Assembly (NCBI GenBank): GCA_019918135.1 | Contig: WBZZ01004627.1 | Span: 77,501-141,500, forward strand | Direction of reading: 5' to 3' | DNA length: 64,000 nt | Origin: Paulinella micropora | Lineage: Eukaryota > Cercozoa > Imbricatea > Euglyphida > Paulinellidae | Part shown: piece by piece, positions 10,901-19,459 of the stretch | Layout of the letters: each line of letters opens with the position of its first letter | Numbering within the stretch: position 1 is the first letter of the stretch | Program-made: the position numbers and the translations under genes | The notes under the pieces: model-generated | Databases searched by the model: none | Seen by the model: the letters and a program-made list of their open reading frames with translations, nothing else | What the model was told of the DNA's origin: nothing

Positions 10901-12471
10901 GGGTCGCGGGCGCCGACGTGTGGGCGACCACGTACGCCGCGCAGGGGCTGGACCCGCGCCTGCAGGTGGCGGCGGAGCTGCGCGCGCGGCACCAGTGGGA
11001 GGTGGTGCCCGACGAGGCCCGCTTCTTGTACTGGCTGCGCTACTGGCCCGCGGACCAGTACCTCGCGTGCGGCCAGGCCGGCCGGCCTTGCTACCTGGTC
11101 GAGGGCCCCGGCAACGCCACTCGGTGGCTGCTGCAGCCCTACGAGCCCTTGCTCGCCAGGCTCGCGGCCCGCGCGGGCCGCTTGTACACGCTGACCGCGC
11201 TTTGCGCTGATGGTCTCTGTGGCTGCCTCCAGACCAGGGACGGCGTGCTGTCGCGGGGTAGCTGTCCCAACTCGGCCAGCTTTGACCAGGCCTTCTACCT
11301 GCTGACCGCCAACGCCTCGCAGGTGTCGGCCTCGGCGTCGCCGTCGGCGTCCGGCACGCCCCAGAGCCGCTCCCGCACGCCCAGCGCGTCGCCGTCGGTG
11401 TCCGGCTCGGCGCCCGCTCCGCCCGCCCCGGCGCCGCCGAGCGACGTGATCCTGGAGCCGGCGACCTGGTCGAAGCTAGGCCAGCTCATCACGCTGCGGG
11501 GCCAGGAGGGGTGCCTGTACGCCGACTACGCCCTGGCCGGCGCGCCGACCCTACCGCTGCGCTACCTGCGGACCAAGGACGAGTGCTACGCGCGCCCCGC
11601 CTGGCAGGACGTGGTGTTTGGTCTGTCCGAGCGCGGACACGTGCTGTGGCCCGCGCTGGCCGACCCCGCGGCCTTTGGGCAGCAGGTCACGAGCCGGACC
11701 GTGGCCCAGAGCTACGGGTACTGCCTGACCTGTGCGTCGAGCCCCTGCGCGCTGCAGTCCGCCATCGTGCTGGGCCCGGCGGCCGGCTACTGCGGCATCG
11801 TGGCGGACCTGGCGTGGGGGTTTTATCTGGTGTCGGAGGCGTATTCCGAGCTGTCCGCCTTTGCCTACCTGACGGACGGCCTGGCGCTCGGGCTGTCCCA
11901 GCGCGCCCTGAGCTCGTTCCAGCACCTGAACCCGAATGCGTGCAAGTTGGGGCCACCGCCGTGCCACCAGCTGTGCGTGTCCCAGTACCCGTACCTGGGG
12001 TACAGCTGCCAGTGCCAGGCGGGTTATGTCTTCTCTGCCTCGGGCGTCGACGGGCTCTGCGTCAACCAGAACGAATGCGCGGTCGGGACACACAACTGCG
12101 ATGCCCGGGCCACTTGCACTGACACGGTGGGCAGCTTCTATTGTACGTGCAACGCGGGCTACGCCGGCAACGGCGTCACGTGTACCAACGTGAACGAATG
12201 CGTGGCGTCGACGTGGGAAACCCGCGCCTGCTCTGACCGGTGCGGCACTATCACCAGCCGGCCGTGCGTGTACTGCCAGGATACCGAGGGCAGCTACGCC
12301 TGCCGCGACTTCCAGCGGCTGCGCATCGAATACGGCCGGTTGTGTGTCGACATGGACAGCAGCAGAAACTACCCGTTCGCTTCGCCCTGCCGCAGCCCCT
12401 ATGACGAGGACGCGGTGCCCTTCCCTCGAGCCCGCGGGGTCCGGGGGCTGGGTGGCGTTCAAGCTGGGTAG
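7942..12471 (+). CDS. Giant EGF/mucin-type surface protein 1 (about 1510 aa)
   Basis: The chosen start gives a signal peptide (MRVPGWWWWWLTAPVLANLS). A cysteine-rich, N-glycosylated ectodomain follows with an EGF-like motif (CVCDPGYVGERCEE, about 9170-9210). Three mucin-like Ser/Thr/Pro linkers (about 9290-9500, 10530-10820, 11320-11430) separate repeated Trp/Cys-containing modules. Near the end are EGF repeats, including a calcium-binding one (NECAVGTHNC...GSFYCTCNAGYAGNG, about 12070-12185). It is probably a secreted, adhesive or virion-surface protein. The frame ends at 12471, but coding signal continues in other frames to 12821. It could also be of cellular origin. Confidence 0.75.
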   Translation: MRVPGWWWWWLTAPVLANLSELGGIGSVPLVLDALDLGTGVTYPWPVPLGRARHCRRWTPAPSAANQSIRQLIFCSENARILEGCEATASDAETHAGVCSPLDLWALQSKHGHALGWTVGPANATRFANWTWHRSLVAFGRNQSYARDAQLDSLFTSSVGDLLLFPLYALGAYVWEGGEAFSWSVLRCFYQESGGGSGGWRYCCARLNNQELPGKHWAWEECLDLPPRFTGLVDSSEGSCSSSGLSFCRREYRWEPNSGTGPGGYEQTPYLCDFYCRWPCRCSLPESACASPADAEPRLNCTDSPALRARACAGDLLSDAGTPCRAGELALATRAPAVRSVAGGATALGFCPPGQVSCALAQCRCWAGETGEPGCCAAHVFCHGHGRLCERGAWPGPAGAAPYHEPPTAVCVCDPGYVGERCEERVPPGTGCHLSARVRELRANVADLWPSASSSATATPSLTPSLSRTPSGTRTRSLTPSGTRTRSLTPSVSRSPSGSRTATRTASRTSSPSVTPSERPGLLLRSAAQGWCLRPPDLVWALCPLELPAQKAWAVNWALGRVWYGAQRLLAPAEYWRQCLAYQYEREAADGAVRCEHGFGTNWTSDGAVAPDDRLQWLRDECGDDVLAPRGAASTLVRSSAGWSLEAAPAASGGAAWHNLVYSCGGGRRALREPARLGDVARAGATGWAALVLVEVPLGASVSVSPTPSLRDEPWVLRNNDGLCFWPQRLLWQQLPLFAACPPPPATRAQELQLAVHVHNGHVEWPAAGATVAGYQPLQLALALRAAAAPCEPPAGAGSNAQWQPNDYRDAGQAVFLEVTPGGHFRLAPGACESQLLLGPAGFQARSLCADGGCLLTPARPGEPPTRTPSRTASGSATPSRTASASPAASTSATATATPTPPRSPTPSRSQGASDSASASASTSASRSASASRPASSSTSRSASVSPTRTAVSASPSPRALPPELLAGPVNLVSSAADFPGTEALAWVAGADVWATTYAAQGLDPRLQVAAELRARHQWEVVPDEARFLYWLRYWPADQYLACGQAGRPCYLVEGPGNATRWLLQPYEPLLARLAARAGRLYTLTALCADGLCGCLQTRDGVLSRGSCPNSASFDQAFYLLTANASQVSASASPSASGTPQSRSRTPSASPSVSGSAPAPPAPAPPSDVILEPATWSKLGQLITLRGQEGCLYADYALAGAPTLPLRYLRTKDECYARPAWQDVVFGLSERGHVLWPALADPAAFGQQVTSRTVAQSYGYCLTCASSPCALQSAIVLGPAAGYCGIVADLAWGFYLVSEAYSELSAFAYLTDGLALGLSQRALSSFQHLNPNACKLGPPPCHQLCVSQYPYLGYSCQCQAGYVFSASGVDGLCVNQNECAVGTHNCDARATCTDTVGSFYCTCNAGYAGNGVTCTNVNECVASTWETRACSDRCGTITSRPCVYCQDTEGSYACRDFQRLRIEYGRLCVDMDSSRNYPFASPCRSPYDEDAVPFPRARGVRGLGGVQAG

Positions 12472-12821
12472 CAGTTACCTGTACGACAACTACTACGGTC
12501 GGGGCACGGGGGACAATAGCCTCTATCGCAACCTGGCGGTGTCAGTGACCAAGGACATCCACTATTTCTTTGGGTTTGAAAAGTACGGCTGGGACCCGAT
12601 CACCGACAACGAGTTTGGCCTGCGCTTCGTGCTCCACCCCGCCTCGAACCAGCAGGACTGCGTGCAATGGCGGGTCAGCGGACACGCCCGGCAGCCAGTT
12701 ACTATTCCTGGTGCCCTGCGGGAACTGTCCGCACACCTGGGGTACCGGCACGGTGTATTATGACTCGAATGCCCGGGTTTATATGGGCTGCTTGTTTTAC
12801 TTCACGTACAGCACCAGTTAG
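12432..12821 (+). pseudogene. Frameshifted C-terminal continuation of surface protein 1
   Basis: Beyond the stop at 12471 there is protein-like sequence in a second frame (GGWVAFKLGSSYLYDNYYG, about 12450-12690) and then a third (GTVYYDSNARVYMGCLFYF, ending TAG 12819-12821). It is Tyr/Phe-rich with Cys spacing like an extracellular domain, and an AATAAA follows at 12869. Two frame changes within 400 bp mean indels from sequencing error, decay or, less likely, a short unspliced intron. No sequence is joined here. Confidence 0.55.
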
Positions 12822-12868
12822 CTAGCACAGTCGCCCAACGTGCACGGGCCCGGGCCCTCCGCTGCCTG

Positions 12869-12874
12869 AATAAA
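12869..12874 (+). terminator. AATAAA poly(A) signal after surface protein 1
   Basis: AATAAA lies about 48 nt after the terminal TAG in the shifted frame and is followed by a GT-containing stretch. This supports 12821 and not 12471 as the real gene end. Confidence 0.65.
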
Positions 12875-12879
12875 GAGTT

Positions 12880-13256
12880 TCGAGTAGGCTGGTAGCTTGC
12901 CCGGCACCGGCCGGGACGCCTGGTTGGGGCGCCCGAACCCGGCCAACCACTCCGGCTACGAGCCAGGGCCGGGGAGAGGGGCGGGGGTGGACAAGGGAGG
13001 GGGGAAGGGCGGGGGAGGGGGGCGGTCTGGGCCTTTCCCCCCTCTCCAGGCTTTTCCTCCTTTCCCTAGGCGGGCGCGACCGGGCCCGGCACCCGCACCG
13101 TGCCGCCCGTGACTAGCAAAAGCCTTCCCCCCCTGGGGAGAAAGAAAGCGCGCTAGTCACTTCCTCCCAGCCATCCCCCCTGCCATCCCCGGGGTGTGCT
13201 GGTGCGTGTGTGCTGGTGCGTGTGTGTGTGTGTGTGTGCTGGTGCGTGTTTTGTTG
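12880..13256. other. Intergenic region with G-rich tracts and a TG-repeat leader
   Basis: No gene. G-rich runs (12965-13025) and C-rich runs lead into a GTGTG/GCTGGTGCGT repeat (13195-13250) immediately before the ATG of surface protein 2. The repeat is in frame with that gene, so an upstream start at 13194 would encode a Cys/Val repeat. The signal-peptide-like sequence after 13257 is the better start. Confidence 0.5.
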
Positions 13257-15296
13257 ATGGCCTCACGACGCACGCCGGCCCGCCGCTCGTGGGCCCCGGC
13301 CGGCGTGCTCTGGCTGGTAGCCGCCGCGAGCGCCAGCCCCAGCTACGAGGTCGAGGTGGCAGACAACCGCTACTACTCGTGCATGGGCACGGAGGCCAGC
13401 AGGTGCGGCTCCGGTTTCGACGGGTGGGTGCTGGGCTTTGTGTTGGACAGTGCGGCCGAGCGCGGCCGGGACGTGCTGTATTGGGACTACCTCGACTCCT
13501 CGCAGCTGTGCGAGTGCCGCGCCGCCGGCGGGTACTTGGGCTACAGCGCTACGACGCGCCCGCTGAGGTCCTACCTGCTCTTGAACGACAGCCGGCCGCT
13601 CGCGTCGTACCCAGTGCTGCGCGGACGGAACTCCAGCCTGCCCCAGTGCAGCGCAGACTCGAGTGCGTTCGGGCCCGCGTATAATTTCAGCCAGTGCGCG
13701 GGCCCCCGGACCGGCTGCGGCGTGGCCTGCAGCGCGGGCTTCCGGCCGGCGGTGGGAAACCTGACGGCCGCGTGCCCTGCCTACCAGGAGTTCCCGGCCG
13801 GCACGGAGGTGTTCCCCGCGTACGGGCGTTGGCACCTGTCGACGGTGTGCGAGGACGTGGACGAGTGCGGGGAGGGCACCCACGATTGCAGCCCCCTCGC
13901 GGACTGTCGCAATACGGCCGGCTCGTACGCGTGCGCCTGCGACGGCCGGGACGGCCGGTACCAGGAGGCGGCCGGCACCGGGGGCCGCGGCGAGCTAGGG
14001 TGTGAGGTGAGCCCCTGCCGCGGCGAACTCCTGGTGCAGCTGGCCGGCCGGCTGCACTGGGGCACGTGCGACGGCCTAGCGGCCGACGGGCCCAACTGCA
14101 CCTTGTTCTGCGCGCCCGGCTACCTGGACAACACCGGCGGCCTCGGCGCCGTGTACGACTGCCCCGGCGGCCGGCTGCGGGCGCTGTGGCCGGCCGGGGG
14201 CCTGAGCTGCGGGCCGGGGGCGGTGGGCGCGGGCCTGGGCAGCGTCGTCGACTACGACTACCAGTTGCTCTTCGCTTCCTCCGACGCGGCCGCCACGGCG
14301 GCGGACCAGACGCTGCTGGTCGGGGGCCTGGACGACGACGGGCACGACGACCTGGTGCTGTTGCTGGCCCGGGGGCCGGAGCGGACGGCGGTGGTCTACC
14401 AGAGCGCGCTGGACCTGACGGCGTGGAAGGCGCTCGCGCACCCGGGCTGTGAGCGGCTCTTCAACTGGCGGCTGCTGGCCGCGGCGCTGACGGCCGTGTG
14501 CGCGTACCTGGACGGGCCGCGCTGGCAGTACGTGCGGGTCGAGTGGCCGGGCGACGCCTGGGGCCCCTACGACGGCCAGCCCTGGCGAGCGCGCGCGGGG
14601 GCCGTCCACCTGCGGCAGGCCGGCGCCACGGTGAACCGCGGCGTGCTGGAGCTGGTGGGGCCCCCGCGCGGCGACCGGCTGCTGCTCTTCGCCCGGTACG
14701 GGCGGAACGGGGATCCCGACCACGCGCTCGACTGGTACTACTACTTCAATAGCTCCTCTCCGGCCGCGCTGGAGGACGGCACGGCGTACGACTGGGACGG
14801 CCGGCGGCTGGCGGGCGGCGGCGCGCAGCTGGACCTGGGTTTCTGGCAGGAGGGCCTGCGGCTGCCCGGCGGTGCGGAGCAAGACCTGGGCGTGCTCGGC
14901 GAGTGCAGGGACCGCTGGTTCGCCGACGGCTCGGTCCGGGCGCTGTGGACGCCGCCCTGCGCCGTGACGCAGTGCGTGCCGGTGCCGGCCTCGGCCGCGC
15001 TGCTGGCCGTGTGCGGCGGCACGGGCAGCTGTTCGTGGTGGCGCCGGCGGACCAGGCCGAGTACTGGCGGGGCCCGGCGGCGGCGGCCCGCGCGCTGCCG
15101 TACCGGTCCGTGGAAGCGGCGGCCGGGGTCGAGCGCGTGGGCTTCTGCGCGCGTACCGGCTGGCCCTCGCTGCAGCTCTTTGCGCTGGCGCGGAACAGCA
15201 GCGGCAACAGCAGCCAGGGCCCGCGCGTGGACTGGTACGCGCAGGACGAGCTGGACCCGTGGGGCGCCTGGGTGCGGCGGGGCGCCGTGGCGCTGA
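13257..15296 (+). CDS. Giant EGF/FG-GAP-like surface protein 2, N-terminal part
   Basis: From ATG 13257 a signal peptide (RRSWAPAGVLWLVAAASASP) leads into a Cys-rich ectodomain with sequons. A calcium-binding EGF domain (DVDECGEGTHDCSPLADC, about 13855-13960) follows. A stretch with GGLDDDGHDDLVLLLA (about 14320-14370) resembles the calcium loop of FG-GAP/VCBS beta-propeller repeats. Believable coding stops at about 15030, where the protein continues in another frame starting before VVAPADQAEYW. The tail of this frame to 15296 is Arg-rich nonsense. The overall design parallels surface protein 1. Confidence 0.7.
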   Translation: MASRRTPARRSWAPAGVLWLVAAASASPSYEVEVADNRYYSCMGTEASRCGSGFDGWVLGFVLDSAAERGRDVLYWDYLDSSQLCECRAAGGYLGYSATTRPLRSYLLLNDSRPLASYPVLRGRNSSLPQCSADSSAFGPAYNFSQCAGPRTGCGVACSAGFRPAVGNLTAACPAYQEFPAGTEVFPAYGRWHLSTVCEDVDECGEGTHDCSPLADCRNTAGSYACACDGRDGRYQEAAGTGGRGELGCEVSPCRGELLVQLAGRLHWGTCDGLAADGPNCTLFCAPGYLDNTGGLGAVYDCPGGRLRALWPAGGLSCGPGAVGAGLGSVVDYDYQLLFASSDAAATAADQTLLVGGLDDDGHDDLVLLLARGPERTAVVYQSALDLTAWKALAHPGCERLFNWRLLAAALTAVCAYLDGPRWQYVRVEWPGDAWGPYDGQPWRARAGAVHLRQAGATVNRGVLELVGPPRGDRLLLFARYGRNGDPDHALDWYYYFNSSSPAALEDGTAYDWDGRRLAGGGAQLDLGFWQEGLRLPGGAEQDLGVLGECRDRWFADGSVRALWTPPCAVTQCVPVPASAALLAVCGGTGSCSWWRRRTRPSTGGARRRRPARCRTGPWKRRPGSSAWASARVPAGPRCSSLRWRGTAAATAARARAWTGTRRTSWTRGAPGCGGAPWR

Positions 15297-18121
15297 GCCC
15301 CGGCGGCGCGCTGCAGCTCGGGTGCCGGGCGCTGCCGGCCGCCCCGCAACAGGCGCTGGTGCTGGTGGGGCGCACGAGCGCCGGCCGCGCGTACCTGCTG
15401 TGCGTGCCCGCCGCCCAGCTCGTCGAGAGCCGGCCGCTGGACCTGTGCCAGTACGTGGTGTGCCACCCGTCGGCCGCGTGCGCCCTGGTGCAGGGCTGGC
15501 CGCGCTGTGTGTGCGCGGCGGGCTGGGTCGGGGACTGCTACCGCTTCTGCGAGGCGGCGCGGCCGGCCCAGCTGGGCACGTGGCGGGGCCTGTCGCTGGA
15601 GCGGCGGACCACGTTCGTGGCGGGCTGGGCCGGGGGCGCGGTGGCCGAGGCCGTGCCCGTGGCCGAGCGCGCGCTCGGCAGCCTGTCGGTCTGGCGCTGC
15701 GCGGACGCCACGCGGGCGGATCCGTACAGTGCCTGCCGCTACGGGCGGTCCTGCCGCCTGCCGGCGCCGGGGCTCCTGGGCCCGGACGACGACCCGGACG
15801 CCCTGGTGCGAAGCAGCCCCGCGCGCGAGCTGGTGTGCCCCGGGGGACCCCTGCTGCGCGCGCAGTACTGGTACGCGCCGAGCCAGGCGTGGGCGGACGC
15901 CTACTTCGCCGGCACCGCCGTCCCGCGGGGCCTCGCCGACCTCGCCGTCGGCGCCGTGCCCGAGTGCTACTACCTGTTCCCGTTGGCGGGCTGGCCCTTC
16001 CGGCCGGGCGCCCGGCCCGTCGCGCTCACGGCGGCGGCGGTCTGGTCGGTGCTGGGCGTGGTGGCGCCCGGGCAGGCGGCGCCCGTGCACGGGGCCGCGG
16101 CCGCGAACCTGTGCGCGCAGGTGCGGGCGGCGGCGGACGAGTTCGAGTGCGCCTTCCCCTTCCGCCGCCAGGCGGCGCCGGGCTTCTGTGGCCTGACGCC
16201 CGAGGTGCAGCTGCCGTGCGGGCCGGGCGGTGCGCCGGTGGTGTGCCGGGCCCGCGACGACGGCGGGGGCTACGCGTGCGAGTCCGCCCTGGCCGGGGGC
16301 CTGTTTACGCTCGCGCGCCAGGACGTGCCGCCCGGCGCGCTGCGGGCGGGCTGCGCGGTGCTGCGGTCCTACTGCGAGGCCGGCCGCGACTACCAGTGCG
16401 GCTGGCCCCTGGCGCCGGCGCCGGCGCCTGCCTTCTGCGCCGCCGGCCCGGCGTGGCTGAGCGCGCGCTGCTCCGCCGGCGCGCTGTGGTGCGATCCGGC
16501 CGGCGCTGGCGGGGCCGGTGGCGGGGCCGGCTGCGTGCCGGCGTGCGCGGCCGGCGCCGAGGGGCTGCCGGCCGGCCTGCTGGCGGCCTGGCTCGCCGCC
16601 AGCCGGGCCGCCCCGGGCACGGAGGACGAGGACGACGCGGGCTTCGCCGCGGCCTTCTGGAACACGTCGGCCACGCCCGCGCTGCTGGCCCGCTACCCGT
16701 GGCTGGCCGAGGGCCCGGGCCTGCGCGCACGGGCCGGCGAGGCCCTGTGTGACGCGTGCCTGGCGCCGGCAGGCGGCGGCAGCGGCACACCGCCGGCCCC
16801 GCGCGTGAGTGTGGACTGGTGCCCGTTTGCGTGCAGCGTCGTCAGCGCCTTCTCGTGCCTGTACCACGCGCTCGAGTGCCGGGCCGACTGCCCGCGCACG
16901 TACGAGTGCTGGTCCACAACGGACCAGCTCGTGTGGTGGGCCCGCGGGGTCGGCGCCGACGTTGTGGCCCGCGCGGCCGACGCCGGCGACTGCGCGCCGC
17001 TGTGGCTGCTCGGCGATTACAGCCTGTGCCGTCCGCCCCGGCCGCGCTCCGCGGCCGCCGCGGTGGCGCCCGTGCTGACAAACGCGCGCGCCTGCTTCTA
17101 CGTCGTCGAGTCGGAACAAATGTACCTGGCGCCCGGCGAGGTGGCGGCCGAGTGCGGCGGGCCCGCGACCGAGGCCGTGCTGGCGGGCCGTTGGGTCGGG
17201 GCCTGCGGCCCGGGCGCGGCGGCCGGGGTCACGTGCATGCTGGGCGAGCGGCAGGGCGTGGACGGCGCCGGCCTGCCCCAGGCGGGGGCGTCGTGCGCCT
17301 GGGGGCAGGGGCGGGGCTCGTGCTCGCTGCCGCTGCCCGCCGCGGTCCTGGACGCCGCCCGGGGGGCCGCCGCCCGCGCCGAGGCGTGCGCCCGGCTCGT
17401 GGCCTGGTGCCAGGCCCCGGACGCGCGCGGCCCGCCCGCCGCCGTGGACTTGGGCCGCGGTTGGCCGGCGGGCCCGCTCGACGGCGGCCTGCGCACGTAC
17501 CTGGGCCCCGACGGGCTGCCCCTGAGCAGCAACCGCAGCGGCTGTCCGGCGCTCGCCCGCCCGCGGCCGGCCCCGGGCTGCCCGGCCGGCCTCAATGTGT
17601 CGTGCGGGGCCCAGCTGTGCCAGGCGGCGCTGCCGGCCCAGCCCGCGGCGGCGGACGCGGGGTGGTGGCAGTGCGTCCGCGCCCACCCCTGGGTTCGGCC
17701 GGCCTCGCTGGCGTTCGCGTGCGGCCCGTCACGCGTGGTGTGCGAGGCGGCGGGGGGGGGCACCCCTCCCCCCTCGCGCTGGGCCTCTGCCCAGCGCGAG
17801 GTCCGCTGGCTAAGCCAGCGCTGGCTTAGCCAGAAAGAAAGAATGTTTGTGCAACCAAGCAATCGAGCCGAGACCCGGGCGGCCAAGAGACGGCGCCTGG
17901 ATAAGATGGCACAGGCACTGCCTCTGACCTTTGCTCGTGCAGCTCCGGCCGGAGCTCAAGCTCCGGCCGTGCCGTCGGCGCAGCCGCCCGGGCCGGCCGG
18001 AGAAGTTGGCACAGAGTCTGGTGACAGATTTTGCGCGAGGTGGCAGCGCGTGTTCTGGCAGGCGACGCTGGTGTGTATGCCCGGCGCCCGGGAACTTGTT
18101 GGTCGGAACTTGACACTGTGA
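14903..18121 (+). CDS. Giant surface protein 2, C-terminal part (shifted frame)
   Basis: This is the continuation of the preceding gene in another frame. Believable coding runs from about 15030 to about 17760 and is rich in Cys, Trp and Tyr, with sequons such as NSSGNSS. An EGF-like CVCAAGWVGDC motif is at about 15510. A G10 run at 17751-17760 probably changes frame again: one frame ends TAG at about 17824-17829 beside two perfect hairpins. The part of this open frame after 17843 belongs to the next, interrupted gene. I see no transmembrane anchor, so secretion or a lost tail is possible. Confidence 0.6.
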   Translation: MQGPLVRRRLGPGAVDAALRRDAVRAGAGLGRAAGRVRRHGQLFVVAPADQAEYWRGPAAAARALPYRSVEAAAGVERVGFCARTGWPSLQLFALARNSSGNSSQGPRVDWYAQDELDPWGAWVRRGAVALSPGGALQLGCRALPAAPQQALVLVGRTSAGRAYLLCVPAAQLVESRPLDLCQYVVCHPSAACALVQGWPRCVCAAGWVGDCYRFCEAARPAQLGTWRGLSLERRTTFVAGWAGGAVAEAVPVAERALGSLSVWRCADATRADPYSACRYGRSCRLPAPGLLGPDDDPDALVRSSPARELVCPGGPLLRAQYWYAPSQAWADAYFAGTAVPRGLADLAVGAVPECYYLFPLAGWPFRPGARPVALTAAAVWSVLGVVAPGQAAPVHGAAAANLCAQVRAAADEFECAFPFRRQAAPGFCGLTPEVQLPCGPGGAPVVCRARDDGGGYACESALAGGLFTLARQDVPPGALRAGCAVLRSYCEAGRDYQCGWPLAPAPAPAFCAAGPAWLSARCSAGALWCDPAGAGGAGGGAGCVPACAAGAEGLPAGLLAAWLAASRAAPGTEDEDDAGFAAAFWNTSATPALLARYPWLAEGPGLRARAGEALCDACLAPAGGGSGTPPAPRVSVDWCPFACSVVSAFSCLYHALECRADCPRTYECWSTTDQLVWWARGVGADVVARAADAGDCAPLWLLGDYSLCRPPRPRSAAAAVAPVLTNARACFYVVESEQMYLAPGEVAAECGGPATEAVLAGRWVGACGPGAAAGVTCMLGERQGVDGAGLPQAGASCAWGQGRGSCSLPLPAAVLDAARGAAARAEACARLVAWCQAPDARGPPAAVDLGRGWPAGPLDGGLRTYLGPDGLPLSSNRSGCPALARPRPAPGCPAGLNVSCGAQLCQAALPAQPAAADAGWWQCVRAHPWVRPASLAFACGPSRVVCEAAGGGTPPPSRWASAQREVRWLSQRWLSQKERMFVQPSNRAETRAAKRRRLDKMAQALPLTFARAAPAGAQAPAVPSAQPPGPAGEVGTESGDRFCARWQRVFWQATLVCMPGARELVGRNLTL
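17773..17833. terminator. Two consecutive perfect hairpins at the end of surface protein 2
   Basis: A 12-bp stem at 17773-17784/17789-17800 with loop CTCT is followed by a 28-bp perfect palindrome at 17806-17833 (CTGGCTAAGCCAGC and its complement). They lie between the end of surface protein 2 and ATG 17843, a typical place for a transcript-end structure. Confidence 0.55.
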
Positions 18122-18559
18122 TTGCCGCGACGAACCAAGCAACCCTGCGGGCCGTCGCGGCAGGCCACCTGGCGGTCCGCCTGATATCCACGCTGCTGCC
18201 GCTCGTGGTGACAACGATTTGCATGGACTATATTGCGCCCGCGCCCGTGGACGACATTGACGCGAAGACGTGGATCGCACTAGCCCGGGAAGGCCGGCAG
18301 AAACTATACAACCTCACAGGCATGCCTGCCATGGCGAAGCGGCCCTTTTTCGCTACGAGCTGAGCGACGACGAGAGGGAGTTGTGGGACGACGAGTGCGC
18401 TCTAAAGCAGAGCTTGGATAACGCTCTGACGCTTCCTTACCTTTCTCCCGTTATACAATATATGGTTTCGCCAGAGACGCTGCAGAGCCTGCGGGCACAG
18501 CACGAGCAAAGGGCCTGCCAGCATTTGCAAAAGCAGGCGGCCGTCCACAACCAGAGGCT
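17843..18559 (+). pseudogene. Gene interrupted by the Polinton-like element (5' portion)
   Basis: Unknown protein. From ATG 17843 the N-terminus has a basic, nuclear-localisation-like patch (RAAKRRRLDK). Coding signal then moves to a second frame (about 18090-18345) and a third (about 18345-18559), changing near a T5 run. The last part is helical and acidic (ELSDDERELWDDECALKQ). At 18559 the inserted element begins, and the frame runs on into the element's terminal repeat. The other side of the insertion (39558 onward) continues in frame for 15 codons after the split codon to a TGA, so the element sits near the 3' end of this gene. Confidence 0.7.
18554..18559 (+). repeat. Target-site duplication GAGGCT, left
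   Basis: GAGGCT immediately precedes the left terminal repeat and is repeated exactly at 39552-39557. Six base pairs is the usual Polinton/Maverick duplication length. Confidence 0.92.
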
Positions 18560-18641
18560 AGTAGATGATACCGCAGTTCGTGTCATGAATTTTCGTGCCT
18601 TAAATTCGACACTAACTGCGATTAAGGCTTCTAGACATATC
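18560..18641 (+). repeat. Left terminal inverted repeat
   Basis: Starts AGTAGATGATACCGCAGTTC and matches the reverse complement of 39468-39551 with one substitution and a 2-bp gap. Weaker similarity continues inward to about 18658 (GTAATCAATAC). The repeat can itself fold: CGCAGTT...GACAC near one end is partly complementary to CACTAACTGCG near the other. Confidence 0.93.
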
Positions 18642-18759
18642 ACACAAGTAATCAATACAGAAGGCCAAAAGCACTCAAAACGACAACCACAAGCAACAGA
18701 AAAATATATGACACATTTTTATTAAAAGTTATTACATAATGTATAATATCATTTATTAT

Positions 18760-18996
18760 ATGATGATTGACCGCAAACAGAAGAGAGCAGAATATAGAAA
18801 AGAAAGAAGCAAACAAAAATATACTTGTGTATGTGGTAAGACCATAGGAATATACAGCAAATACACACACGAAAAATCAGATTTTCATAGAGATTTCTTC
18901 GCCGAGAAAGAGGAGGTAATGATTGGAGGTTATCCAGTTATACGTGTTTGTCGCAGAAATGATGACATAGAAAGATATTATAAAAATAAAATGTAA
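18760..18996 (+). CDS. Small zinc-finger-like protein (78 aa)
   Basis: A short basic protein at the left end of the element. CVCGKTIGIYSKYTHEKSDFH shows a C-x-C and H-x-H-type spacing typical of a single small zinc finger. A similar finger (CECG...RHKKHTTKC) occurs at the opposite end of the element (39083-39298), which hints at a paired role in DNA binding or regulation. The start is ambiguous between 18739, 18760 and 18763. I chose 18760 because the upstream codons are A/T-rich leader. Confidence 0.6.
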   Translation: MMIDRKQKRAEYRKERSKQKYTCVCGKTIGIYSKYTHEKSDFHRDFFAEKEEVMIGGYPVIRVCRRNDDIERYYKNKM

Positions 18997-19035
18997 AATG
19001 ATTTAAAGAAATAAATATTATTACATATATATATT

Positions 19036-19410
19036 ATGTGCGAATTAACAATCCTTCAACAAGCAGACAAGGAGATGAAAGAAATATATAACTCTCATTT
19101 TCCTGAAGCAAAAGCAGATGACTTATCTATTAAAATATTTACAAAACAAGAAATGAATAATAGATATGTCAAAGCATACAAATTTTGGAAAATACAAGCC
19201 GAGATTATAAGAGATAAAGAAGAAAAAGATATGAAAGACTTATATAAATTAAAAATATGTGCTATGGCCATTGAAAAATTGAATGAGAGAACTCCATTTA
19301 AAAAATATGTAAAATCAAACTCTGAATATTGGAAATTTCACAAAAAATATATTATTGTGGATATTGAAGAAACTCCTAACGGACTTCTATTAAGTGGAGC
19401 ACCGAAATAA
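19036..19410 (+). CDS. Unknown 124-aa protein with a polymerase-like C-terminus
   Basis: A Lys/Glu-rich helical N-terminal half precedes a C-terminal segment (SEYWKFHKKYIIVDIEETPN, then GLLLSGAPK). That segment matches a stretch inside the element's own DNA polymerase (HEYWKFWAKNVITDIEKFD, about 22006-22100) in residues and spacing. It may be a domain copied from the polymerase. Function is unknown. ATG 19036 directly follows a TATATATATATT run. Confidence 0.62.
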   Translation: MCELTILQQADKEMKEIYNSHFPEAKADDLSIKIFTKQEMNNRYVKAYKFWKIQAEIIRDKEEKDMKDLYKLKICAMAIEKLNERTPFKKYVKSNSEYWKFHKKYIIVDIEETPNGLLLSGAPK

Positions 19411-19459
19411 ATAATTAATTTCAATCTAAAGAGTAAAATTATATTACTTATAATATACA

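Noticed and set aside
9285..11210. 641-codon plus-strand frame overlapping surface protein 1
   Set aside because: Shadow frame with monotonous Ala/Gly/Arg composition; the other frame has coherent domains.
14741..17686. 981-codon minus-strand frame opposite surface protein 2
   Set aside because: Arg/Gly/Ala-rich shadow of a G+C-rich gene. The plus strand has signal peptide, EGF and cysteine patterns.
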